From JBEIHX01 sp040381075 (GTDB lineage: Bacteria > Pseudomonadota > Alphaproteobacteria > Caulobacterales > Aquidulcibacteraceae): a stretch of DNA of 64,000 nucleotides. Shown one piece after another: positions 19,267 through 26,440 of the stretch (position 1 is its first letter; the number at the start of each line of letters is the position of its first letter). Both the position numbers and the translations under genes were made by a program. A model generated the notes under the pieces. It saw only the letters and a program-made list of their open reading frames with translations. It was not told where the DNA came from and did not search any database. Location: NCBI GenBank assembly GCA_040381075.1, contig JBEIHX010000011.1, positions 1 through 64,000 on the forward strand. The letters run 5' to 3'.

Positions 19267-19378
19267 CGCGCGCTGGCGGCGGCTGCGCACGCGGCGCCTT
19301 TCGCAGGTTGAGCCGCTTGCACCGCCCCGCTGGAAGCTGGAAATAGATCCAATTCATGTTTCAGGCTCGGAGGCGGCC

Positions 19379-20140
19379 ATGCGGCGGCTCATGCTCATTC
19401 CTCTTCTGGCGGTCCTCGCGGGCTGTCTTCCGCCCCCAGCGGGCAGAATGGGCGAGGCTGAGCGCAAGGCCTTGCGGGAGGAAGTGCGGGCGTACCTCCT
19501 CGAAAACCCCGAAATCATTGATGAGATGCAGGTCGCATACGGTCAGAAGCAGGATGCGGCCCGCAAAGCGCAGATGGCTGACGTCACAAAGCGCTATCGC
19601 GAGGATGCGGCCTATCGGGACCGCTTCATCGCCGATGCCGCCAATTTCTCGATCGGCCCCGCGAATGCCAGGGTGACCTTGGTCGAATTCTTCGATTATC
19701 GCTGCCCACGCTGTCATGAGAGCATCGCCTGGGTGCGTCGCCTGCATCAAAAGCATCCTGAGGTGCGCATCATCTTCAAGGAGATGCCCTTCCTGTCCCA
19801 GGGATCGCTCGACGCCGCGCGCGCCGCTCTGGCGGCCGGACGCCAGGGCAAGTACTGGCAGATCCACCAGGAACTCATGGACATCACAGGAGATCATACG
19901 ATCGAGCGCATCAACCAAGCGGCCCGCAAGGCGGGGGTGGATGTCGCGCGCATGCAGACAGACATGCAGGATCCAGCGATCATCGACCACCTCAAGAAGG
20001 TGTCGGACCTCGCCGCCGAGGCCGGGATTGAAGGCACGCCGACCTTTTTGGTCAACGGCGAGGTGGTCGTCGGCTTTGACGAACCCAAGCTGGATGCCGC
20101 GCTGGCCGCCGCCCTCGGCGGGAGCGCCGCAGGCCGCTGA
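19379..20140 (+). CDS. DsbA-family thioredoxin-fold lipoprotein
   Basis: 253 residues; ATG at 19379 has GGAGG 5 bases upstream. A lipoprotein signal ends in LAGC with the lipidated cysteine at residue 16. A helical linker (about 25-85) leads to a DsbA-type domain with active site C109-P-R-C112 and the cis-proline segment GTPTFLVNG. The CPRC pair is unusual among DsbA proteins (CPHC in classical DsbA). It should act in the periplasm as an oxidase or isomerase of disulfides, anchored to a membrane. The layout resembles Com1/BdbD-like proteins with an N-terminal helical extension. Confidence 0.85.
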   Translation: MRRLMLIPLLAVLAGCLPPPAGRMGEAERKALREEVRAYLLENPEIIDEMQVAYGQKQDAARKAQMADVTKRYREDAAYRDRFIADAANFSIGPANARVTLVEFFDYRCPRCHESIAWVRRLHQKHPEVRIIFKEMPFLSQGSLDAARAALAAGRQGKYWQIHQELMDITGDHTIERINQAARKAGVDVARMQTDMQDPAIIDHLKKVSDLAAEAGIEGTPTFLVNGEVVVGFDEPKLDAALAAALGGSAAGR

Positions 20141-20146
20141 ACCGCC

Positions 20147-20163
20147 CCTGGCGTGCGGCCAGG
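20147..20163. terminator. Possible terminator hairpin after the DsbA-like gene
   Basis: Perfect 6-bp arms CCTGGC and GCCAGG with a 5-base loop begin 7 bases after the stop at 20140. No T-run follows, so intrinsic termination is uncertain; it could simply cap a Rho-dependent 3' end. Confidence 0.3.
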
Positions 20164-20182
20164 ATCCCGAAAATCGGCGCCG

Positions 20183-20400
20183 GTGCGGTCAGGCCTGTGC
20201 GGTGAGGCCTGTGCGGTGAGGCCTGTGCGGTGAGGCCTATGCGGTCAGGAGTTGGGCAGGTCTGACCTGGCTGAGGGACGCCGCGTCGACGCATGTATGC
20301 ACGGTGCGCGCGCCCCCCCTGAGGTCATCACCCGATGAGCTCTTCGCCCCCTCAGCTCTTCGACACCTAAGCTCTTTGACCTGTGAGCTCTTTGACCTGT
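20183..20400. repeat. Two different tandem arrays in one intergenic gap (14-bp and 16-bp units)
   Basis: The 349-bp gap 20141-20489 separates convergent genes. Array one, 20183-20250, has almost five copies of a 14-mer (consensus GTGCGGTGAGGCCT; outer copies have GGTCAGG). Array two, 20337-20400, has four copies of a 16-mer (GAGCTCTTTGACCTGT in the best copy, earlier copies diverged). The first unit contains the palindrome AGGCCT in every copy, and the second has GAGCTC in copies one and four. The units are unrelated. No gene was seen in the gap. Confidence 0.93.
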
Positions 20401-20489
20401 GGGTCTCTACAGGGCGCACACCGCAAACGTGGCCTCCTGCGCCGCCCGGCGTCTGCGCGGCGGGGTCGCCCCCGTGTCGGGCGGGCGGA

Positions 20490-21284
20490 TCAGATCAGGC
20501 CGGCAAGCGGCGAACTCGGATCCGCGTAGCGCTTCTTGGCCATGCGCCCGGCAAGATAGGCCTCACGCCCGGCGATGACGGCCTGTCGCATGGCCCCGGC
20601 CATCCGTATCGGATCCCGCGCCTCTGCGATGGCCGTGTTCATCAGCACTCCGTCGCAGCCAAGCTCCATCGCAATCGCCGCGTCAGACGCCGTGCCGACC
20701 CCAGCGTCGACCAGCACCGGCACACGCGCCTGCTCGACGATCAGGCGGATGTTGACCGGGTTCTGAACGCCGAGGCCAGACCCGATCGGCGCCCCAAGCG
20801 GCATGATCGCAACGCAGCCGGCGTCTTCCAGCTTGCGCGCGAACACCGGATCGTCGGTGCAGTACACCATCACCTCGAACCCCTCTGCGACCAGAACGCG
20901 CGCAGCCCTCAGCGTCTCCTCCATGTCTGGATAGAGCGTCTTCTGGTCGGCCAGAACCTCAAGCTTGACCAGCTTCCAGCCGCCCGCCTCGCGCGCCAGG
21001 CGCAGGGTGCGCAACGCATCCTCGGCCGTGTAACAGCCAGCGGTGTTCGGCAGATAGGTCACCTTCGCCGGGTCAATGAAGTCCACCAGACGCGGCGCCT
21101 TGGGGTCGGTCAGGTTGACCCGCCGCACCGCCACGGTGACGATTTCAGCGCCAGATGCCGCAACGGCGGCGGCATTCTCTTCATAGGATTTATACTTCCC
21201 GGTCCCAATGATGAGACGCGAACGATATGACTTTCCTGCAATGGTCAATACGTCCTGATCAAGTCCTGCATCTGTAGAATCCAT
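20490..21284 (-). CDS. thiG: Thiazole synthase
   Basis: 264 residues, family length. Makes the thiazole phosphate of thiamine from 1-deoxyxylulose-5-phosphate, dehydroglycine and ThiS-thiocarboxylate. Visible: IIGTGKYKSYEEN, VAVRRVNL, the Schiff-base lysine in WKLVKLEVL (about K107), the phosphate-binding GAPIGSGLGVQNP and VDAGVGTASDAA. Its ATG overlaps the thiS stop by one base, giving tight coupling with its sulfur carrier. Other thi genes are not in the window. Confidence 0.96.
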   Translation of the reverse strand: MDSTDAGLDQDVLTIAGKSYRSRLIIGTGKYKSYEENAAAVAASGAEIVTVAVRRVNLTDPKAPRLVDFIDPAKVTYLPNTAGCYTAEDALRTLRLAREAGGWKLVKLEVLADQKTLYPDMEETLRAARVLVAEGFEVMVYCTDDPVFARKLEDAGCVAIMPLGAPIGSGLGVQNPVNIRLIVEQARVPVLVDAGVGTASDAAIAMELGCDGVLMNTAIAEARDPIRMAGAMRQAVIAGREAYLAGRMAKKRYADPSSPLAGLI

Positions 21285-21484
21285 TAACCGCCCCCCACAA
21301 ACTGAATTATCTCAAGACAATCACCTTCAGACAGCACCGTGACGCCGTAAGCAGACTTGGGAACAATCTCCCGGTTACGCTCAACGGCCCCGCTTCTGGC
21401 GTCGATCCCCAACCCAGTCAAAAGCGCGTCCAGGGTCGTACCCGCCGGCGCCTCGTGCAATTCGCCATTGATTTCGATGCGCAT
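21284..21484 (-). CDS. thiS: Sulfur carrier protein ThiS
   Basis: 66 residues from the ATG at 21484; longer upstream reading runs through the 13-bp repeat array. Ubiquitin-like fold with the C-terminal di-glycine (FVGGG) that is thiocarboxylated and donates sulfur to ThiG. It begins MRIEINGE, and the internal AVERNREIVPKSAY is typical. I looked for a THI-box (TPP riboswitch) upstream of it on this strand and saw none. Confidence 0.93.
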   Translation of the reverse strand: MRIEINGELHEAPAGTTLDALLTGLGIDARSGAVERNREIVPKSAYGVTVLSEGDCLEIIQFVGGG

Positions 21485-21537
21485 CACCTGTCCCGCCTGT
21501 TTACATCGACTGCCGGTTTCGTCTGCGTGTGCCGTGC

Positions 21538-21629
21538 GCATGCCCACCCCGCATGCCCACCCCGCATGCCCGGCGCCCATGTTCCGCCCCGATGTCCCGC
21601 CCCGATGTCCCACGCTCATGTCCCGCGCC
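21538..21629. repeat. Degenerate 13-bp tandem array upstream of thiS
   Basis: About seven units. The first two are exact GCATGCCCACCCC, the third has one extra base, and later units drift to forms such as GATGTCCCGCCCC. GCATGC is a perfect 6-bp palindrome in the first three units. The array lies between divergent thiS and aroQ, so the spacing of their promoters depends on its copy number. Confidence 0.85.
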
Positions 21630-21766
21630 CGGACCCCTCCAAGCCACCTGTCGCCAGGCGCCGGGAGCCTGACCGACACGGCCATGGACGCGTTGATTGC
21701 TTGTGACTTGGCGCTGACGCGCCTAAGACTCAAGACGTGTCTTCATCTGCAGTCTGCCCGCCCTCC

Positions 21767-22225
21767 ATGTCCAAGCCGATCTATGTGCTGAACGGCCCCA
21801 ACCTGAACCTCCTGGGCGAGCGCGAACCGGAAATCTACGGCCGGACGACGCTCGCGGACATTGAAGCCAGCGTGCGCGCCCGCGCCGCCGGGTTTGGGAT
21901 TGACGTCACGTTCCGCCAGACCAACAGTGAAGGCGCGCTGATCGATTGGGTGCATGAAGCGCGCACCCAGGCCGGCGCGGTGCTCATAAACGCCGGCGGT
22001 CTGACCCATACCTCGGTGGCGTTGCATGACGCGCTCAAGGCCTTGACGATCCCCGCCCTGGAGGTGCACCTCAGCAATCCCGCCGCGCGCGAGGCGTTCC
22101 GCCACGTATCCTACGTTGCGCCCGCCGTGCGCGGCGTCATCGCCGGTCTCGGCGCTTGGAGCTATGTGTTGGCCCTCGAGGCGGCTGTCCGTCTGATGCG
22201 AAACGAACCGCCGCCCGCCTCCTGA
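21767..22225 (+). CDS. aroQ: Type II 3-dehydroquinate dehydratase
   Basis: 152 residues from the ATG at 21767 (MSKPIYVLNGPNLNLLG); an in-frame GTG at 21737 would add 10 residues. Third step of the shikimate pathway, dehydroquinate to dehydroshikimate. The catalytic tyrosine lies in PEIYGRTTL, the asparagine/histidine segments are LINAGGLTHTSVAL and EVHLSNPAAREAFRH. Length is typical of the dodecameric type II enzyme. First gene of aroQ-accB-accC-aat, an order common in alphaproteobacteria. Confidence 0.96.
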   Translation: MSKPIYVLNGPNLNLLGEREPEIYGRTTLADIEASVRARAAGFGIDVTFRQTNSEGALIDWVHEARTQAGAVLINAGGLTHTSVALHDALKALTIPALEVHLSNPAAREAFRHVSYVAPAVRGVIAGLGAWSYVLALEAAVRLMRNEPPPAS

Positions 22226-22266
22226 ACACGCCTTTCCCCGAATTCCCTCCGCACGGAGACCTGTAC

Positions 22267-22770
22267 ATGCCAGCGTCCAAGTCGGCTTCAGCGAGCATCG
22301 ATCCAGACATCGTGCGCGAACTCGCCGCCATTCTGCGTGAAACCGATCTCAGCGAAATCGAGGTCGAAGTGCAGCGCGGCGAGTTGCGCCTGCGCATTGC
22401 GCGCACCCCCGGACAGGCCGCCGCGGTCGTCTACCAGCAGGCGGCCCCGTCGCCCCAGCCAGCGTACGCCGCGCCGGCCCACGCTCCCGCGACCGGAGCC
22501 GCCGCAGCCGCCGCGCCGGGCGAGGGACGCAAACGCGAGGGCGGCGTGCCCTCCCCCATGGTGGGCACCGCCTATCTCTCGCCTGAGCCTGGCGCAGCCC
22601 CCTTCGTCAAGGTCGGAGACACCGTCTCAGAAGGCCAGACGCTGATGATCGTGGAAGCCATGAAGACGATGAACCCGATCCCCGCCCCGCGCGCCGGCAG
22701 GGTCGTGGAGGTGCTGGTGTTCGATGCCCAGCCGGTCGAATACGGCGAGCCGCTCATGGTGCTTGAGTAA
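22267..22770 (+). CDS. accB: Biotin carboxyl carrier protein of acetyl-CoA carboxylase
   Basis: 167 residues from the ATG at 22267. An N-terminal helical domain (about 1-55) is followed by a proline/alanine-rich linker (about 56-90) and the biotinyl domain, with the biotinylation motif EAMKTMN (lysine about residue 133). Carries biotin between the AccC and AccAD sites for malonyl-CoA formation. Six bases separate it from accC, so they are cotranscribed. Confidence 0.96.
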   Translation: MPASKSASASIDPDIVRELAAILRETDLSEIEVEVQRGELRLRIARTPGQAAAVVYQQAAPSPQPAYAAPAHAPATGAAAAAAPGEGRKREGGVPSPMVGTAYLSPEPGAAPFVKVGDTVSEGQTLMIVEAMKTMNPIPAPRAGRVVEVLVFDAQPVEYGEPLMVLE

Positions 22771-22776
22771 TCCGCG

Positions 22777-24123
22777 ATGTTTGAAAAGATCCTCATCGCC
22801 AACCGCGGCGAAATCGCGCTGCGCATCCATCGCGCCTGCAAGGAAATGGGGATCGCCACCGTCGCGGTGCACTCCGAAGCCGACAAGAACGCCATGCACG
22901 TGCGGCTGGCCGATGAAAGCGTGTGCATCGGCCCGCCCCAGGCGGCCAAGAGCTACCTCAACATCCCGTCGCTGATCGCCGCGGCGGAGATCACTGGCGC
23001 CCAGGCGATCCACCCAGGCTATGGCTTTCTGTCAGAGAACGCCCGGTTTGCGGAAATAGTTCAGGCCCATGGCCTGACCTTCATCGGCCCGAACCCCGAC
23101 CATATCCGCCTGATGGGCGACAAGATCGCCGCCAAGCAGGCGGTCAAGGCAGTCGGCATTCCGGTCGTGCCGGGCTCCGATGGCGGCGTGGACAGCGACG
23201 AGGAAGCCATGGCCGTCGCCGACAGGATCGGCTTCCCGGTTCTGGTCAAGGCCGCGGCCGGCGGCGGCGGACGCGGCATGAAGGTCGCCCGATCGCGCGA
23301 GGAACTCGCCGTCGCACTCGCAACCGCCCGTTCAGAAGCGCGTAACGCGTTCGGCGATGACGCAGTCTATCTCGAAAAATACCTCGAACGCCCCCGCCAC
23401 ATCGAAATCCAGGTGATCGCCGACAGCCATGGCAATGTGGTGCACCTCGGCGAACGCGACTGCTCCATCCAGCGCCGACATCAGAAACTGTGGGAGGAAG
23501 CTCCCTCGCCGGCGCTCAACGCCAAACATCGTGAGAAGATCGGCAAGGTCGTCACAACCGCGATCCGAAAACTTGGATATCTCGGCGTGGGAACGGTGGA
23601 GTTCCTGTTCGAGAACGACCAGTTCTACTTCATCGAAATGAACACCCGCATCCAGGTCGAACATCCAGTCACTGAAATGATTACCGGCATCGACCTGATC
23701 CGCGAACAGATCCGCATCGCCGACGGAGCGCCCCTGTCCTTCGCCCAGGAAGACGTGGTGTTCGAGGGCCACGCCATCGAATGCCGGGTGAACGCGGAAA
23801 ACCCGCAGACATTCACGCCATCACCCGGCCGCATCGTGGAGTTTCACCCGCCAGGCGGACTGGGAGTGCGCCTCGACAGCGCAATCTATGCCGGATACCA
23901 GATCCCTCCCTACTATGACAGCCTGATCGCAAAACTGATCGTGCACGGACGCAATCGCAACGAATGCATGATGCGCCTGCGCCGCTGTCTCGGCGAGATG
24001 GTGGTGACCGGGGTGGAAACCACCATTCCGCTTTTCGCGCGATTGGTGCAGGAGCCCGCGATGCTCGACGGGGACTACCACATCCACTGGCTTGAGCGCC
24101 ATCTCAAAGGCGAGGGCTCGTGA
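22777..24123 (+). CDS. accC: Biotin carboxylase subunit of acetyl-CoA carboxylase
   Basis: 448 residues, the usual length. ATP-dependent carboxylation of biotin on AccB. It begins MFEKILIANRGEIALRI; the ATP-grasp loop is AAAGGGGRGMKVA; the catalytic region includes ERDCSIQRRHQKLWEEAPS and FYFIEMNTRIQVEHPVTE; the C-terminal biotin-carboxylase domain is complete (ECRVNAENP onward). Part of aroQ-accBC-aat. Confidence 0.97.
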   Translation: MFEKILIANRGEIALRIHRACKEMGIATVAVHSEADKNAMHVRLADESVCIGPPQAAKSYLNIPSLIAAAEITGAQAIHPGYGFLSENARFAEIVQAHGLTFIGPNPDHIRLMGDKIAAKQAVKAVGIPVVPGSDGGVDSDEEAMAVADRIGFPVLVKAAAGGGGRGMKVARSREELAVALATARSEARNAFGDDAVYLEKYLERPRHIEIQVIADSHGNVVHLGERDCSIQRRHQKLWEEAPSPALNAKHREKIGKVVTTAIRKLGYLGVGTVEFLFENDQFYFIEMNTRIQVEHPVTEMITGIDLIREQIRIADGAPLSFAQEDVVFEGHAIECRVNAENPQTFTPSPGRIVEFHPPGGLGVRLDSAIYAGYQIPPYYDSLIAKLIVHGRNRNECMMRLRRCLGEMVVTGVETTIPLFARLVQEPAMLDGDYHIHWLERHLKGEGS

Positions 24124-24127
24124 GGAC

Positions 24128-24787
24128 GTGGCGAAGCGCTTCGGCCCGGATGATCTGCTGACCTGCTATGCCAACGGCGTTTTCCCCATGGGAGACGCAC
24201 GCGATGACCCCTCAATCTTTTTGATTGATCCTGACACGCGGTGCGTGCTGCCGCTTGATGCGTTCCACGTCCCGCGCAGGCTCGCCCGTTTCGTGCGAAC
24301 CAATCCCTTCGATATCCGCGTGGACACGGCCTTTCGCGCCGTCATGGAAGCCTGCGCCCAGGAGGGCGGCTACATCGACAGGCCGCAGACCTGGATCAAC
24401 CGTCCGATTTTGGATCTTTACGCTGCCCTGTTTGCGCGCGGCCACGCCCACAGCATCGAATGCTGGAGCGGCGAGGACCTCGTCGGCGGTCTCTATGGGG
24501 TGTCGCTTGGAGGCGCCTTTTTCGGAGAGAGCATGTTCTCGCTCCGGCGCGACGCTTCAAAGGTGGCGCTTGTCCATCTCGTCGCGCGCCTTGTCGCGGG
24601 GGGATTCACGCTGCTCGATGCGCAGTTCGAAAACGCCCATCTTGACCAGTTCGGCGCTCAGTCGCTCACCCGAGACGAATTTCACGCCCGGCTCCAGCTG
24701 GCGCTCCCCCGCCAGGGCGACTTTCACGCCATGGCCCTCGATGCAACCGGCGCTCAGGCCCTGCAGTCGATGGCCCAAACGTCATAA
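24128..24787 (+). CDS. aat: Leucyl/phenylalanyl-tRNA-protein transferase
   Basis: 219 residues from a GTG at 24128, which puts the normal opening (FGPDDLLTCYANGVFPMG) near the N-terminus; a TTG at 24092 inside accC is the alternative. Transfers Leu or Phe from tRNA to N-terminal Arg/Lys of proteins in the N-degron pathway. YGVSLGGAFFGESMFS and LLDAQFENAHLDQFGA are family motifs. Its 3' end overlaps the convergent DUF2155 gene by 34 bases. Confidence 0.93.
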   Translation: MAKRFGPDDLLTCYANGVFPMGDARDDPSIFLIDPDTRCVLPLDAFHVPRRLARFVRTNPFDIRVDTAFRAVMEACAQEGGYIDRPQTWINRPILDLYAALFARGHAHSIECWSGEDLVGGLYGVSLGGAFFGESMFSLRRDASKVALVHLVARLVAGGFTLLDAQFENAHLDQFGAQSLTRDEFHARLQLALPRQGDFHAMALDATGAQALQSMAQTS

Positions 24788-25239
24788 ACGGGATGTTCAA
24801 GCGCGTTGAGCGCCGGGCTCGATGCGAACATCCAGCCCGAAAAGATCGCCGCCGACCTGGGATCGGCCGGCCTTGCGGCGAGCTTCTTGCGGTCACTGAC
24901 CTCAAGGAACACCTCCACCTCGGGCGTTTCCTCAGGCGGCCGCTTCACGCACGCCCGCACCACAATCGACAGGCCGCCGTAGATGACAGGTTTGCCAATC
25001 GGGGCGCGAAAATCGCGCGCCTTGCCTGTCACCTTGTCGAGCCCGCGAAGCACCGCTGCGCTCGCCGCCGCCGGCGGGCCCGGCGCAGGAATGACGACAG
25101 GGTCGCTTGCCGCTGGCGCGGCAGGCGCACCGCCGGCCATTGGCAGCCCGCCAGACGGGGCCTCCTGCGCCTGGCCTGCAAACGCCAGGCACGCGCCAAG
25201 CGCGGCGGCCGCCGCAAGCAGACGAAACGCAACGCTCAT
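24754..25239 (-). CDS. DUF2155 domain-containing exported protein
   Basis: 161 residues. A signal peptide (about residues 1-24, ending AFAGQAQ) and a proline/alanine-rich spacer (to about 60) precede the DUF2155 domain (LRGLDKVTGKARDFRAPIG, then FSGWMFASSPALNALEHPVYDVWAIDC). The family is a periplasmic alphaproteobacterial protein of unknown biochemical role, nearly always next to the MlaD-like and NDUFA12 genes as here. Overlaps the mlaD-like gene by 4 bases and aat by 34. Confidence 0.88.
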   Translation of the reverse strand: MSVAFRLLAAAAALGACLAFAGQAQEAPSGGLPMAGGAPAAPAASDPVVIPAPGPPAAASAAVLRGLDKVTGKARDFRAPIGKPVIYGGLSIVVRACVKRPPEETPEVEVFLEVSDRKKLAARPADPRSAAIFSGWMFASSPALNALEHPVYDVWAIDCRA

Positions 25240-25700
25240 GGCTCTTTGCTCCCGCCCCCGCCGCCGACGGCCTGAGAGAACAGCGTCAGCAAATCGACAC
25301 TGCCCTGCGCATACTGAAATTCACCTCCGGCAGCGAGCATGGTCTCGCTGGAGCCGGGCTCGATCGACAGAAACGCCCCGCCGAGCAATCCGTCGGTAGA
25401 AACTTTCGCCGTGGAGTCGTCCGGGACCTTCACAGGCCCTGCAACCGACATCTCCACCTTCGCCATGTAGGTCTTTGGATCAAGATCGATCGCCGAAACC
25501 GCACCAATCTTGACGCCTGAAAGACGCACCTCAGAGCCCGAGGACAAGCCGTTGACCGACGGAAAATAGGCCACCAGCGGGTAGCTGCCGCCCGCCGCCT
25601 GGGAATTGGTCGACGCGAGGGCGAAGGCGAGAAAGGCTGCGGCCGCCGCCAGTACGCCGGCGCCGACCAGAGTCTCCAACGCCTGATCCCTCATCGCCAT
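25236..25700 (-). CDS. MlaD family protein (MCE domain)
   Basis: About 154 residues; an ATG two codons later (25694) is equally possible. One N-terminal membrane helix (ETLVGAGVLAAAAAFLAFAL) anchors a single MCE domain (YFPSVNGLSSGSEVRLSGVK, then STDGLLGGAFLSIEPG) in the periplasm, as in MlaD, the substrate-binding ring of the Mla phospholipid transporter. MlaE/MlaF genes are not adjacent; in alphaproteobacteria this gene is often away from them. Followed by the overlapping DUF2155 gene. Confidence 0.88.
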   Translation of the reverse strand: MAMRDQALETLVGAGVLAAAAAFLAFALASTNSQAAGGSYPLVAYFPSVNGLSSGSEVRLSGVKIGAVSAIDLDPKTYMAKVEMSVAGPVKVPDDSTAKVSTDGLLGGAFLSIEPGSSETMLAAGGEFQYAQGSVDLLTLFSQAVGGGGGSKEP

Positions 25701-25852
25701 GCCCCGCCTCCGATCCCGATCTCCTGCTGCAGGCCGGCACAGACGCGGTCTGCACTGCGAATGCTCCGGCAAGCCTCAGACCGGCCGCCTTCAGTCCATC
25801 GCCGATGCTCCGGCCACAAACGAACCCTGCCTGCGCCCCCCTCCCGCGTCCA

Positions 25853-26284
25853 TCAGTCCCGCGTGTCTGGCGACCAGGCCTCATAGTCGCCGGTCGCCCT
25901 GCGGCGCGCCCCGCCCCGCGCAAGACTGCCGGGCGGGCGATAGGCGAAACGCGTTCCGGTCAGGTTCGGCCGATGATCCGTCTCCCAAGCCCGCCGTTTC
26001 AGCGGATCCTGGGTCGGCGGTTTGTCGAAAGTATGGTGCAGCCAGCCATGCCAATCCGCCGTAATCCGGGAGGGTTCAGCATACCCGTTGTAGACGACGT
26101 AGCGGCGCCGGCGCCCTTCAAGGCTCGGCTCCTTCTCTTCAAAAAACCGGTTCCCAGCCTCGTCCTCGCCGACAAACACCGCCCGTCGCCCGATATCGAA
26201 CAACGCGCCGATCGTGGCGCCGCTCCACCAGGTGAAAATCTTGTCCAGCACGCGCGCAACCTTCTTCGCTGGGCTCACCGCCAA
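25853..26284 (-). CDS. NADH:ubiquinone oxidoreductase NDUFA12 family subunit
   Basis: 143 residues. Homologue of the mitochondrial complex I accessory subunit NDUFA12/B17.2, found in alphaproteobacteria. The diagnostic region is RRRRYVVYNGYAEPSRI followed by WHGWLHHTFDKPPT. It would be a peripheral complex I subunit on the cytoplasmic side. Next gene leftward is the mlaD-like gene after 152 bases; the gene to the right is divergent. Confidence 0.92.
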   Translation of the reverse strand: MAVSPAKKVARVLDKIFTWWSGATIGALFDIGRRAVFVGEDEAGNRFFEEKEPSLEGRRRRYVVYNGYAEPSRITADWHGWLHHTFDKPPTQDPLKRRAWETDHRPNLTGTRFAYRPPGSLARGGARRRATGDYEAWSPDTRD

Positions 26285-26381
26285 GCCCGACGGGCGCGAC
26301 TATGGCGATGTCCGCGCGCGCGGTCCAGCCCACACTCCAGCCCCACATCTACGTATTCCTGGGGATCATGGCCCCCACATC

Positions 26382-26395
26382 TTGATTTGGATCAG
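26382..26395. promoter_or_regulatory. FNR/FixK-type box between NDUFA12 and the RNR-like gene
   Basis: TTGATTTGGATCAG matches the FNR/FixK consensus TTGAT-N4-ATCAA at nine of ten positions. It lies 46 bases before the RNR-like ATG and 98 bases before the divergent NDUFA12 start. Placed at -41.5 for an activated promoter, it would suit the NDUFA12 side better, because the rightward start would fall inside the ribosome-binding site. Confidence 0.45.
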
Positions 26396-26440
26396 AGTCG
26401 CACCCTACCGTGAGTCTTCTCCATCGGTGAGGAGCCGGCA

